Assembly: GCA_030248065.1 (NCBI GenBank)
Contig: JASAMV010002991.1
Location: forward strand, 1-64,000
Source of the DNA: Rhynchonema sp. JSB1_4
Lineage: Eukaryota > Nematoda > Chromadorea > Monhysterida > Xyalidae
DNA: 64,000 bases
Direction of reading: 5' to 3'
Shown here: piece by piece, positions 52,506 through 64,000 of the stretch
Layout of the letters: the number at the start of each line of letters is the position of its first letter
Numbering within the stretch: the stretch's first letter is position 1
Made by a program: the position numbers and the translations under genes
Notes under the pieces: model-generated
What the model was told of the DNA's origin: nothing
What the model saw: the letters and a program-made list of their open reading frames with translations, nothing else
The model's database searches: none

Positions 52506-55500
52506 AATACCACCATAAAGTTTATTGCCAATTTTGAAGAATTGCAATCATTTCATTTTTTTTGTTCGAGGACTTCCGTTGTTGTGAATCCCATTTCCAA
52601 ATCATGATTTTGTATTAGGAATTGAATATTTCAATTCACGTGGCGAGTGCCTTGACGTGGAGTACCCTAAAGAAACGGTCACAACATTTGGTTACTCAAG
52701 CTCGACGCCAGTCGTACAAATGATACAAAAGGGATCCTGCCCTCATGCGTCAAATGCGCTCGCTTAAATACCGATAAACATGCTCCATGCAAATGGTGGT
52801 TGCGCATAATAGGACATAATTCATCAAAAAATAGTTTTGATGTTCTGAACAATGCAGGAAGGGCGAAGCGCTCGCGGAATAGGAAAAGTCAATTGGTAAA
52901 ACAATGGGTACGGCAAAGCATTTGATCGTATCGTATTATTTTAACGTACAGTATATGTAGGCTGATGAATGCCCGTTTTTGGCATTGTCAGACGGTTTTA
53001 TGAGTGCCCGCCTGGTCGATGCGGTCCCCCCGTTGTTTAAGCATCGTTTAATTGCCACAAATGAGCCATGTTCTCAGAACCTGGCGAAAACTCAGTGGGC
53101 CCCATTATTATTTTGCACCCACGATGCATATTAAACGCTACAAGTTTATCTATTCGGTCGGTCAGTTGCTTTTATGGCAATGTGGTACCACCACAACAAC
53201 AGTTTTCGACCCGCGCTAAACGACCACATGAGAGGGGGCACATGCCAGGCTGTAATTCATTGCCGCGGCCAAAAACGTGTCATAAAATACTGTACTTGCC
53301 TGTTGCAAAATATATAACGCGCTCAGGTACAGCGACACGGTCAACGGCTTTAAGTAATGACTTTGCATTGCGGCCAGAATTTCATATCTTTGTTTGCTGC
53401 CGCAAATTGAATGGCTCTCGCGCCCCAATCAAGCAGGTGTCGGTTTACATGCACGCAGGTGATGCACATGCAGTGCTACTTGAGGGCGTCCACTCAGAAA
53501 GTCCTTGCAAAAACAGGGGATTGAACTTCGAGCAAGAATAGCAGCCGCAAAAACTGAGGCAGGCCATCCTCGAAAATCATGATTATCAGGGTGAAAATCT
53601 GTTTTCGTGTTCGAGATCTGTATCGGTAATGCCTTATGACCTTTGCAAACCACGGTTGGGTTAGCTGAAACTAAGTTTAGTGGCAGTGCAATTCAAGCAA
53701 TGATTTTGAAGCAAACATTTTGTTCATCGCATTATACTTTGGTACGACATCTGTGTTACAGGTGTTCGGGCGTGGGCCAAAAACAGCTGAAGGGAACACT
53801 TCTTAAAAATTGCTAATCTGAAGTCCACCACATGTGAATGAATGAATGAAAGATACACAAACAAAAGGAGAGTATTTTAAAAGAATTATGAACATGCACG
53901 GTACATGAAATCAGTATAGTAACAGGCGTTAGACAGCCGACTGGTAATCACTTTACCTACATCATGGTCCGCCACACATTTAAAGTGATGCGACTTTTTT
54001 GGACATGGTCAATTGAGCTACTGCTTACGCACTTAATAAACTTTTGCTCCGGCCGAACCCCCTCGAGTGGTCTTGCGAGCCGCACAAGTGGCTGCGGGGG
54101 ACATTCAAAACACACTTTGTATTTTTAACATTGCAAGGACTCAATAGACATACGGTATGTACGTCGCGCAGTTCAACGCACACAAATGACAAAATGAATG
54201 ATATCAGACGCAATGGTACTATGTATGTACATATGTACATACAAGTTCTATTCAGTGCGTAGTAAAAATATGGATGAAAAAGTGCCTACCAACCTCAGTG
54301 AGCTTAAGACGGTTACAAGTTTAAGGAATGAACTACTGTCACTACAGCCAGAAGTAAGTCATTAAGCTAAGCAACGTGAAGTGTCACCCCGAATAAAAAG
54401 AAAAGTATTCGCACGTTCCCAGCGCACAAAAACCGAACGCCCCAAGACACTGTGCATGAAACGGCCCTTTTTACAGTTATTAGCACCTTCAGGCATTTGG
54501 TAGCAGGTTAGGCTACCAGTGACGTCACTGTAGCGCACAGTTTTGTTGATGGGGCCCAGAAACCCAACTTTGAAACATTTAAAACCCAAACGGTCGCGGG
54601 ACCCATTAAGTTTCCGAACCAGCTAACAAAGCGAACACACAAGACCACTGAGTGGCGGGAAACAATTAAAGCTACAGGCTCTATCTTTAGATTGTTCCAC
54701 TCGCCAACTCCGTTCGTTACATAGGAATGTGGTGTGGCATGACAGAATCGCATGAGGTACAGACAAAGCAGTCGAAATATGCCACAAAAGATGAAAACGG
54801 GTCGGTTTTTATAAGCCACATAATCTGATCAATGCGCATTCTGATGCCTTGTTGAGCAACTTTGTGGAAGGGTTCTCAGGTTTTAAGACCATGTTTTTTT
54901 TACCAGTTGCAGCGCTGGTTGACCAGAGCTCGGGCCTCCCATTAAGACCGTTATGAGAATCGTTTAACGAGTGTTCCTCCTGGTCATAAACAATGCGCCA
55001 CGTGGTTGTACTTGGGTAAAGTACGATAATACTCAAGTGACACAAGGAAGTAAGTGGAGGTTGTGGGGGGCTCACTTGATGATTTTATACAGCTATCGAG
55101 TAGCTGCACAGTTACACATGTCTCTTCAGCGCTTTGTGATTGGTGCTGTGCCTTTGATTTATAGGGTGTCAAACTAGGTATGTATGTACAATCATCAGCT
55201 GCTTCAGGTTGTAAAACAGGCCACCGGAGTTCTTGTCTGAACCTAAATCACTAGCACGAGCTCGAATGCTTAACCTAAAAAATTTGAAATGACGTCGAAT
55301 TAGTTGACCTGTCATTAGTAATCAAAGTGATATCAAATTACAGTCTGTCTGGGAGACACCAAAAATAGTACTTTTTCGCGACAAAATATATCCGATTAGT
55401 CTCAGTCTCTAATCGTGCGTAATCTGTGCGTCTCGATTGATGGGCAGGTATTTGAAATTGTTCACTCTGCGCGCATGAATAATTTTTGGCTCCTTCGAGC

Positions 55501-56419
55501 TTGTATGAACAGCCACCGAGTGCCCAGTGTTACCGAACAAGGGATCTTATTCCACATGTTCAGAACAGCACAATGTATACGTACAACAAACGACTTTACA
55601 ATTCCCAACGGGTGTGAGTTGAAGTGCATCATTTTGATGCGCACATTTTTGGGAGCATGGGGAACGCACCTGGGACGGTGTGAGAACTCCAACAGCCCCG
55701 AAAATGTTGTTACGCGCGATCGGAAACACGTGCGCTTGAGAGTTTCATGAGCAAACACCTGAGAACGAACATTTCAATAACGAGAACTTACCAGAAGATT
55801 GACAAGAAGTGAAGTGAGGAAGCGGTTTTTAAGAACACATCTCGGTGGCGGCATAATTTCAGTTACGGGATCTACATTTGGACTTCGAAAAACTCCAAAA
55901 GGATAAAACGCCGTAGACCGTGATCGTTATTCAATTGCCATAATTCGTCCATCGTTTTCGAATAACTGAATTGAAAGAAGGCATTCGTTTCGTACCTCGA
56001 TGTAACAGATGAGTGTGACACGATACCGAGGGATTTATGTAGTAAAAATTTTAAACCTGAAGTGGGATGAGAATTGTGTTTGTACTGAAGTGCTCTGCTC
56101 AAGCACAACTGTGAGCTACAACTAATAGTTATTCACAAAAATCGCAGGGAAATAAAGAAAACAGGCGTTTTCAATTTTTGTTTCATATTTCCACCGTAAA
56201 AATTGCGTTTATATTTTATGAGCAACATTGGTGTCACAACTGAATCGCAAAACACGCTCCAAACAAAAAATGGCCAATCCGCGTTTCTATCCGTACGGCT
56301 GCAGCGTCCTCGTCCTCGAGTGCTGTTTGATATGATTCGGTGTACACCATTTCATGATTGTGTTTATGGCACAGGTTTCTAACTTTCGGTTGTGTGCTTC
56401 GTGCACATGTGGGTCGTTA

Positions 56420-56505
56420 AGACATAAGAAGCGGCAGTGGTCGCGGCTATAATGCAATCAGTCACTCAAGCGGTGACGGCCGGACAAATCAAATCCGCCG
56501 CCGCT
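56420..56505 (+). other. Possible orphan exon
   Basis: An open stretch with coding-like composition (VVAAIMQSVTQAVTAGQIKS) is bounded by an AAG acceptor near 56430 and the donor GCT|GTGAGT at 56505. No partner exons were found within several kilobases. Confidence 0.25.
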
Positions 56506-58670
56506 GTGAGTGAACATCAAGTGGAAACAGGCACACGAAACCGTTCCGGAACTTGTTCCCGGGTAATGTTTCAGAACCAAAACTCTTCAAGCACCCTGAG
56601 TTGTGTTAAAAACTGTTGTCTGAAACAGGGATTTCCAAAAAAATATCGGTAGTTCTCTTCAGAACTTTCCCTGAAGCAGAGGTTCGTTACTTAGTTTTAC
56701 TTTTGCGGCAATATTTTTCTGAATCGCAATCTTCTTCTTCGGGTTCTATTCTGTCCCCATAATTTTGTGACATCACTGCATCGGTAGAAACGACAGTTAC
56801 GGAAGCGACACTTGTTGTTTCCACGAGCTGCAACATTAACGAATTTATATGGCTCCGAAAACCTTGCTGCCGTGCTGTGCTGTGCCTACAGGTCTACCGC
56901 GAACAATGGTTTTTTGCATTTGGAGAACTACATATGCTCGTATTTTGGGCATCCAATTTTCGTGCATGGATCGAAATGAACAAAATAATGATCATGATGA
57001 TCTGATGGAAGTAGTGCACATGCTAATTGACACACAGCACGCCTCGAGACTTGAGAAACAGATCGCCTCGTATAGTGCTGTATACTGTATGAGGGTGACA
57101 CAATGTAAGGCCCACTGTTTGTTGGCACGGAGGGTAACCTTGTGGGAAATTAGACGAACGTTGGTGTTTGCGTGTCGGCAAAACCGGTAAAGCGCGCTTG
57201 TTTATATTGATGCTGCGCAATTGGACCTCGCTCGGAACTGTTGTTTCGTGCCCATTCCGCAAGGAACGTCAGACGTTTAGTTGACGCATGTCCACCAAAG
57301 TATAAGTTTCGAGTTGTTTACCCGTAAATTAGGCAGCCAAATAGGGTCAAGAGAACCTCAACGTCCAAGGCTGACAGCTTAGCATCAGCACTACTGCAGC
57401 CGTTACTTTCGTTCCAGCGGCGTGGCGTATGCCACTTATTATGACCACAGACAAAGAGGTCAAAAATTAAAATTTTAACGACAAACGTTAGACTATGCGA
57501 ATGACGTGCACCCACGTCCCTGTTCTTGAATGAGGACTTTTAAAACTCGCTCGTTTATGCGTGGTCCGTGGTCAGTTACAGTAACATTTGGCTGAATGAA
57601 GCGACTAATTGAGTAATTCTGAGCTTTATATTGCGGTTGAAGGACAAAAATGCAAGACCCATCTGGTGATTTATTGCCGTACTTCCTGAAAAAATGTGTA
57701 CCTTCCACTTACGCTGTTTAAGCACTACATACATTCTACCCTTGGTTTCCCGTAAAGTTTTTCAACACAACACGTTATTACGAAAAAACGCGATGACAAA
57801 CTTTTGGTTTGGGCGTATACTTTGATTCAAATGCAGGGTACAAAACCTGTGGAAGGCACGTTTTTGATCATCGGGGATCATTCAACAATTTCTGGTGGTG
57901 TGCCATACAAATTCTATCACACCTCGATGCAGCACAACATTGTACCCAACAAAGAGCAACAGTGCACACTGTTACCGCACTAGGAGCAAAACAGTACAGT
58001 GCACCTTAGCTTGCGCTACTTGAAAGCTGATAAGCAATTTTAGGTTTCTAGGCTTCTTATCAGTATGCTTCCTGCAGTAATCCGGCCAAGTTCAAGTTGT
58101 CTTGCTGCCTGACAGTGCAACGCACAAGGAGGGTAAAAACAATTATAACCGTGTCCACCAGTGGATAAAATTTTTTATTTGTTTTTGGGGCTCTCGTCTC
58201 GAGGGAAAAGTTACTGTCGCACCACGCAGAACAAACATGATGCATTGGGCTGGGGGTTGATGTTTCACGGAGAAACTATAGTTGCGCAACATAAAGATAA
58301 ACTTTAAGGAAACGTGCGGACAACGCCTGCTTCTATTGTTTCACGCCTGAGCCAGTTTCGTGGCAACACTAAAACTTAAATACTTGTTGGAGACTCTGGG
58401 ACGAGGAGACACACCTTTATTTGTGCACATTCGGCTGTGCGTGATTGATAAGGAAACAAGTTGCTGCTATTTAGGCGTCGTTTTATGGGTTACTGTACCG
58501 TTATTGCTGTTACTCTAAGTTTTGCAGCGTGTCCAAATTTTGGTATAGGTTTGTCTTCGGAGATTACGCCACCAGATTAAACTTGTCAATGTTGTTCAGG
58601 GAATAAGGTTTTGATTTCCTGAGGTGGGCGCTATCTCAGGCTGTCTTAAGTGATAGTCCGTTCACTTTTC

Positions 58671-58725
58671 AGACTTCAACCCTTGAATTGTCACTCAGTC
58701 GGTCGCTCCAGGTCCATTAGACATC
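58671..58725 (+). promoter_or_regulatory. Candidate trans-splice or 5' UTR acceptor of the vWA gene
   Basis: GTTCACTTTTCAG ends at about 58671, 55 bases before ATG 58726. It is a consensus TTTTCAG acceptor in the presumed 5' UTR. Confidence 0.35.
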
Positions 58726-60822
58726 ATGAAGTACGCGGTGGTATTTGCCGTTGTGATCGCACTGGCTCTGGCCGACAACCCATGTTAGTCCCAGCGGCTA
58801 GGGGGAAAAAGACTAAGACTTTGATGATCTATTTGCCGTGACATGTTGCACGCACCTCGAGGTCGGCTGATTCGTTGGTTTGTTCGGCTTCTGTTCGTAC
58901 TTGAACGCATTCTTCATTTTTAGAGGTGGCCGGGCGACTTGGACAAAGCAGGTTTGAGCAAGACCGCTTTGAGCAAGTGAAAAAGAACAGTTAGGCTTAG
59001 GCTGATTTGCTATCAGGCTTAGGCTTTGGCTTAGGCTTACGCTAAAGATCCGTTTTGCGTTTGGGCTTAGGCCCATTCGTTTTTAGGTTCTGCTCTTTTG
59101 GACCCTGCTCTTTTTCACTTCCTGAAAGTTGTCTTGCTCAAACTGGCTTTGCTCAATTGCGCGTCCGCCAAGGCCCTTCTTTGGCAACGTTCGAGACGTT
59201 CTCTTGAATGACACTGGGCTCCACGTGAGATTGACTATACCTGTACATCAGTATACCAACACTAAAAAACTAACGTCATACACATTTCAGTGTGTCCCAC
59301 CACCGATACATTGATGGTGATCGACAGTTCACAAAGCATCACGAAGGAAAACTTTGAACTGGTTCGTGGGCTCTGATGTCAAAAGGAACTCCAGTTTGGT
59401 TCAGCTGTCTAGAGTGCCGAAACCGAGTGTAGTTATCTGAAGTCAGGATAAAACAAGCCCCCTTTGAAATGTAATTTTCAGTCTGTGGTAGCACACAAAG
59501 AACGTCAAGAAACAAGAAAAGAGATTCTTGATCACAAATGCTGGGTCGGTTTGGGGCTGTCAGATTCGGACGGCAAAAATTTTGATTGGGAATCGATCAC
59601 GCAACCCCTTTTACATCGATGCTTTCGCCGAACAATAAAATCATGTAGGCTCTGTAGAAACAAGCTTCAGCAATTACAAAAATGCCAGCCCACGTAGGCA
59701 CATGCTACAACAAGTATACGTTAACAAAAAAGAAAATAATTTCAGATCAAACAGTACGCGTCCAACTTTGTCTCGATCTTCAGCGTTGGTCCCGGCCAGG
59801 GTCAGGCTCAATTTGGTTGGTGCTGTTAAAATGATCTGCTGTTTTCAAGTGCATAAAAGATTTTTTGGAGCTCTTTACGTAACAGATTAACATGTTTTGT
59901 GTAAGGCAACTAGCGTGAACCCTATTCAGGTGGCATCATCTTTAACGAGGATGTGAAAGAACAATGGCCATTGAACAAATTCACCACCATGAAGGACCTG
60001 CAGGATCACATCAAATCGCTCAAGTACTACACTGGAACAACCAACACCGGAACGTGAGCGAACGGTCTTTGCAGTACCTTGAAAAGTTTTAAAAAATAAA
60101 ATGCAGGTTGTGATGTGGAAAGTCGTTCATCATCGTGAACTGAACCAGTCAGATATTATTCAGTTCCCTTCGTTGAACCAATCAAACGAGTGTGGATCTG
60201 CTTGCAAATACATCCAACGCAGGATATATTTTGTTTTACTGATGCATTTATATGTCACCCACCAGTCATGTGCCCAATCCTTCAGAGCCTTCGACACCGC
60301 CAGAAAAATCCTGACCGGAGCGGGCTCACGACCGACATCCTGCCGCGGAATCGTGCTCTTCACTGATGGACGGTCAGTGTGCAGAAAGGCCCGACGCCAA
60401 AAATATTTCGTATTGAAATTAATGATTGAATTTACGGAATCAATAATCAATTAATGAAAAATGAAAGTGAATAATTTTCTAGGTACGATCTCGGCGACAA
60501 CCCCATCCCTCTTGCCGAACAGCTGCGTAACGAATTGCACGCCACGGTTAGTGTTTGTCCCAGAAATTGATCCTTTTTCGTCGAACTAGTCCAAGTATAC
60601 TCTCTTCCATTACAAATTTGCGTTGTCAAAAACATTTCCGCCTTATTTACAAAGGTGATCTCGGTGGCAGTGGAGGGCATTAACGGTTTCTTGGCACCCT
60701 ACGACTACGACATGCTCGTGAAACTGTCAGGCAGCAAAAAGCTGGTTTACATTCTGAAGAACGTCAACAAGGAAGTCAGTCAGATGCACAACATGAAGGC
60801 CTCGCTGCTCAAAGTCGAATAA
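58726..60822 (+). CDS. Secreted single von Willebrand factor A-domain protein
   Basis: Exons: 58726-58783, 59291-59361, 59746-59815, 59930-60053, 60286-60372, 60483-60546, 60655-60822; 213 residues with all phases matching. MKYAVVFAVVIALALADN is a signal peptide. The vWA domain fills the rest. MVIDSSQSIT carries the MIDAS DxSxS metal site. It is followed by ENFELIKQYASNFVSIFSVG, GTAFDTARKILTG with the MIDAS threonine likely in NTGT, GIVLFTDGR with the metal-binding Asp, and VISVAVEGING near the end. Such proteins bind ligands through a divalent ion at the MIDAS; the partner is unknown. There is no transmembrane anchor. The last acceptor is AAG (before 60655). Intron 1 contains a GAGCAAG-family element. 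Confidence 0.9.
58922..59173. mobile_element. GAGCAAG-family TIR element, copy 3
   Basis: GTGGCCGGGCGACTTGGAC, TTTGAGCAAGACCGCTTTG and AGCAAGTGAAAAAG on the left are mirrored by CTTTTTCACTT and CTTGCTCAAACTGGCTTTGC on the right, ending TTGCGCGTCCGCCA. The interior holds several GGCTTAGGCT units. It is uninterrupted, unlike the 24003 copy, and lies in intron 1 of the vWA gene. Confidence 0.85.
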
Positions 60823-61345
60823 GGTGCTTGACATTTTGACTGATTTTGTATCTCTCTGAACTAAGAGTTTGATGTACTCAATTTCAGCTTCGTTTCCAAC
60901 TGCCTAACGAAACTGCCTTTTCTTCAGTGATCAATAATCCGGTTTTCAAATTCAAGTGCAAAAGTTAGCGTATGATATTGTGTAAGTAACTGGTTCGCGG
61001 CTGTTTTGTCGTTCTTGTTCTCTGCTGTTTATACGTAGCTCCGACTGATCACAATAAGATTTTCATCACAATAAATCTAGTAGTGCTGGTTCATATATTA
61101 TTCAAATTAGTGTGTATAAGATCGTTATAAATCAGTTTAAATTACCTACAATTAAATGACACAGCTCAGTGAGATAAAGTTCAAAGTTCAAACAATGGTA
61201 CAAATCACAACCTCTGGAACTGAAGCCAAACAATCCATCTAATGGGCGGTAAATTTCGGGATACGTGAGTTGCGGAAATGCGCCTGAAACATTAGTTCAT
61301 GGCGCGAAACTGTGTACAGCCATATTGAAATGGCACATAGAGGAT

Positions 61346-62235
61346 ACAGTTCCGGTTGCATCTCTTGGCTGTTTTTCGCATGAAGATCTGTGGATGCAGT
61401 TTCGGCCCAAAAAACCAGACTGCAATGGCGCCCTGGGCCTTGTCAATGACAAAAGCGCCAGTGCAGCTGGCATTCTGTCAATGGCACCACCATAAACAGA
61501 AAATGCTCCAGCTCAACTTTGTAGGTTGAGTGAAACATAAGCGGTCACCACAGATCACTTTTGATAGCAAAGTGCACTGGGTGCTGTCTTGTGCGAACTA
61601 TGCCGCATGAATGTCGCATGATTTTCTGGCTTGGCTGCTGGGTGCCTTTTAGCTTTTTGGGACCAAAAATGTGAAGCCAACTGCTAGCTTGAATAAAAGA
61701 GTGACGATTTTGAAACTTACCAAGAATGTTGTTGATATACAGGTGCTAATGCGACAATCTCAAATTCACATCATGCTTTTCAAAATACCGCACAATAAGC
61801 TCCTAAACTAGGGCACCTGGGGCACAAGAACCAAAGGAGATCTTGAAATCAGCGTTCATTTTCATCATTTTATGCCGCATTTATTCGAAGGTTTATTGAA
61901 TTGGTGAATGTGAATTTGAGATTGTCACATAAGCACCTGTATATTGACAAGATTTTTGGTAAGTTTCAAAATCGTCACTCTTTTATTCAAGCTAGCAGCT
62001 GGCATCACATTTATGGTCCCAAAAAAGCTAAAAGGCAGCCAGCAGCCAAGCCAGAAAATCATGCGACATTCATGCCGCATGGTGCAAATCATGTGACATT
62101 CATGCGGCATAGTTCGCATGGTCTCGCATGTTTTTCGCATGATTCAGTAATTAAGGATGTACCATGCCGCATGAATGTCGCATGAATGCGGCATATTTCA
62201 TGCGAAAAACAGCCAAGAGATGCAACCGGTACTGT
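61346..62235. mobile_element. Large foldback element with nested inverted arms
   Basis: The outer ends ACAGTTCCGGTTGCATCTCT, TGGCTGTTTTTCGCATGA are mirrored at 62198-62235. Further inward, 61648-61770 (AGCTTTTTGGGACCAAAAAT, GAATAAAAGAGTGACGATTT) is mirrored at 61908-62040. Copies of CCGCATGAATGTCGCATG recur on both sides. The whole 890 bases could form one interrupted hairpin. Confidence 0.85.
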
Positions 62236-62983
62236 ATGTAGGTACACAAACCAGATCTGCCAGCGCGTCAATTGTGCTGATGACTTGAGGCATATTCTGC
62301 ATGTTCCATAGATCGTTCGCGTTAAACACCTGAATTATTCACTCAGACGCAGTGCTTGAATTAACGACACGGAAACACTACATAAATAAGCACTTGAAGG
62401 CAACGATAACCTGCTGTTGTGGAATACCGTATCCGAGCAAGGATACGCGCACGTTTACTACGTTTTCGATCTGGTTGAAATCGCCGGCAGCACGAATTTT
62501 GGGAATCGAGCCCGGTTGAATGCTGTTCATTAGTCTGGAAAGCAATACATGTCCTCATGGGGTAGTTTTTTTTGATGAAATTTAGGTATGATCTCTTTCT
62601 TAAAGCATTTCCACCTGCACAGTACTTGACCGTCCCTCAGCCATTCAGCGAAATCCGTGCCCGAGCTGTAACGTTCGCCACTAACCTGAAACGAACTAAC
62701 AAGTTTTCTGACGATTTTCCAGCAATAAATCACTGCCAACTTGACATATCCAGTCCATAGCTGCCTTCTCAACTTTCTGGTTGCGTTTGCCTTCAATCTG
62801 AAAATTTTCCAAATATTTTTTCGTCACTTGTGTCTTTTCAAAAAGACGAGCACGCACCCACGGAATGCGATAGTTTCTGTCGTGCTTGGGCCCGTACTGC
62901 GGCAGACTGTAGCCGTGATGACCGCGGTCGCTGATCTCGGGGTACGGCGACTGGCCCTTGAAATATTTCCAGCCGGCCGCCAT
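62198..62983 (-). CDS. Calponin-homology (CH) domain protein, transgelin/MP20 type; 3' end unresolved
   Basis: Exons (minus): 62983-62828, 62797-62741, 62685-62615, 62534-62411, 62329-62252, with in-frame read-through to a TGA at 62198 giving 179 residues. The N-terminal 50 residues (GQSPYPEISDRGHHGYSLPQ, YRIPWVRARLFEK) precede the single CH domain. The domain runs KVEKAAMDWICQVSGERY, FAEWLRDGQVLCRLMNSIQP and GSIPKI, then FNQIENVVNVRVSLLGYGIP and FNANDLWNMQNMPQVISTID. Transgelin/MP20 proteins bind actin in muscle and are about 180-200 residues long. A GTTTGTG donor after ADL could lead to a missing last exon carrying the usual calponin-like repeat. If the exon instead reads through, the last 12 residues and the stop come from the foldback element. 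Confidence 0.78.
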
Positions 62984-63681
62984 TTTTGATATTTTCAACC
63001 AAATGAACTAAAGTTCAGTGTATGTACGGTCTGTTGCTGGGTAATTTCCTGGAACATTATTACTGTAGTTCTAGGTGAGAAACGAGTTTCTGTTTATTTT
63101 CCAAGAAATTAAAACACGAATTGGTGCTAAAAGCAACCGCCAAATATACAATGTATTTGGTACGAACAGCCAGTGCTGCCAGTGCGAGCTACCAACGTCT
63201 ACTGCTCGCCTCAAACAGACCTCAGACAGACCGCACTGAAAAAGTACAACGCACGATCTTTTATGCTTGTCATCCGGCTATTGGGCAGAAGCACGTGGTT
63301 TTCCTCCAGAAATCAAGTTTTTAGTGTGACAATGCACCAGGTTTCACACAGACAGCGCTGTACTATTCAATATTCTGTGCAACATTGTTCGACAGTAGCT
63401 TTATCTGAGCTGCTATCCTGTTTACTGTTTAACCCCGGTTGCTTTTTAATCCCTCAACACACAGACATACATACATACACATCTGGCAGGTGGGCGTTCT
63501 GGCTGAGTGCCTGTGAATCATTTTGCGTGCTCAAATTCACAAACTGGCACACTCGTAATAATTGTCTTCACCAATCGCTCTGTCATTTTCACGCACAGTT
63601 TCTCAACACTGCTGAGTGTGCAGTAGAATGTGTGAGTTGGCCTTCGTTCAGTTTGCTATGCGAGCAAACTTTGTATGATGG
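62984..63681. other. Intergenic, no gene seen
   Basis: An open plus-strand frame at 63173-63733 has no splice context or recognisable domain, and its end overlaps a transposon. Confidence 0.5.
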
Positions 63682-63959
63682 CCAGGGTTCAAACGGGATC
63701 CCGATCCCGATCGTGAAGTTACCAGCTTGCTAGTTTGACTCCAAATCGTTTTTGCACCAGTTTTATTAACAAAGGGCTTTCAACTGATTTCCAGTCATAA
63801 AATTTGAAAAAGAGCCACAAAATCTTCGGTTCCTACAAAATTAAAAATTTTGCTCTGATCCCGATCTCTAACTTTTTTCCAAACCGACCACGAATCCCGG
63901 TCCCGAAAAATTATGGAGTTCGTCCCGATTCCGACCTTGCGATCCTGTTTAAACTCTGA
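63682..63959. mobile_element. Short hAT-like element of the GGGATC family
   Basis: The left CAGGGTTCAAACGGGATCCC and right GATCCTGTTTAAACTCTG are imperfect inverted complements. The interior repeats CCCGATCCCGATC and related units as in 25907-27421. Confidence 0.65.
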
Positions 63960-64000
63960 TGGTCACTCAATTCTCCATGTGTTAGCCCTGATGCATGTGC

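Larger units (their letters stand above)
52506..58725. other. 6.2-kb interval without a supportable gene
   Basis: Long open frames exist (53068-53541 plus; 55415-55750 plus) but lack splice context and family resemblance. A minus-strand stretch starting at 53368 reads MQSHYLKPLTVSLYLSALYI, a possible signal peptide, without a following exon. At 56420-56505 plus, a frame VVAAIMQSVTQAVTAGQIKS ends at a clean GTGAGT donor and may be an orphan exon. Confidence 0.45.

Noticed and set aside
53068..53541. 157-codon open frame on the plus strand
   Set aside because: No family resemblance, no splice context and coding-unlike composition; chance open frames of this size occur elsewhere in the window.
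61265..61495. Minus-strand WFFGPKLHPQIF with a downstream FQYGCTQ as a possible calponin-repeat final exon
   Set aside because: Superficially like a transgelin C-terminus but out of phase with the preceding exon, and its 3' part runs into the foldback element end; left unassigned.

Overview
The window is eukaryotic nuclear DNA from a small, intron-rich invertebrate genome. Genes consist of short exons joined by introns that are mostly 50-400 bases. Donors are GT, acceptors are mostly TTTCAG-like, and reading phase is conserved at nearly every junction. I favour a nematode or near relative. The reasons are the TTTTCAG-type acceptors, an acetylcholine/LGC-46-type Cys-loop channel (PAR pore entrance followed by a [12 protein letters not shown] helix), a beta-tubulin with Phe200, and short TTAGGC-like runs. 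The genus is not determinable by reading alone. All gene models were assembled by hand from coding potential, splice sites and phase.

Layout: 1-4174 (+) is the 3' part of a secreted multi-sushi (CCP) gene whose exons repeat in an A-B-C order. 4650-7344 (-) is a secreted C-type lectin with a mucin-like linker and a C-terminal PAN/apple-like module. 8680-10731 (-) is an unrecognised gene with a clear TATA box. 12324-16358 (+) is a GABA-A-receptor-like Cys-loop subunit with an atypical pore entrance. Its first intron holds a Penelope-like retroelement fragment with two hammerhead-ribozyme-like motifs, and its second intron holds a foldback element and a hAT-like element with an 8-bp target duplication. 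16.4-23.8 kb is repeat-rich and almost gene-free. 23843-30405 (+) is a beta-tubulin with a 4.1-kb transposon-filled first intron and an unusual basic C-terminal tail. 32558-35076 and 35988-36740 (+) are tandem paralogous secreted DOMON-domain genes. 38210-40661 (+) is an F-box protein. 41776-44037 (+) is a neurensin-like two-pass membrane protein. 44980-52505 (-) is a second Cys-loop channel subunit (ACC/LGC-46-like). 52.5-58.7 kb has no gene I can support. 58726-60822 (+) is a secreted single von Willebrand A-domain protein. About 62198-62983 (-) is a calponin/transgelin-type CH-domain protein whose 3' end runs into a foldback element.

The genes do not form a pathway or operon. There are two recurring themes: secreted recognition modules (sushi, C-type lectin, DOMON, vWA) and neuromuscular proteins (two ligand-gated channels, neurensin, tubulin, calponin-type). 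At least 20 non-autonomous DNA elements, mostly with terminal inverted repeats, occupy introns and intergenic DNA. The observations most worth a second look are the Penelope/hammerhead remnant, the pore sequence of the first channel, the alternative beta-tubulin tail, the sushi exon triplet amplification and an over-represented octamer, TGAAACAT.
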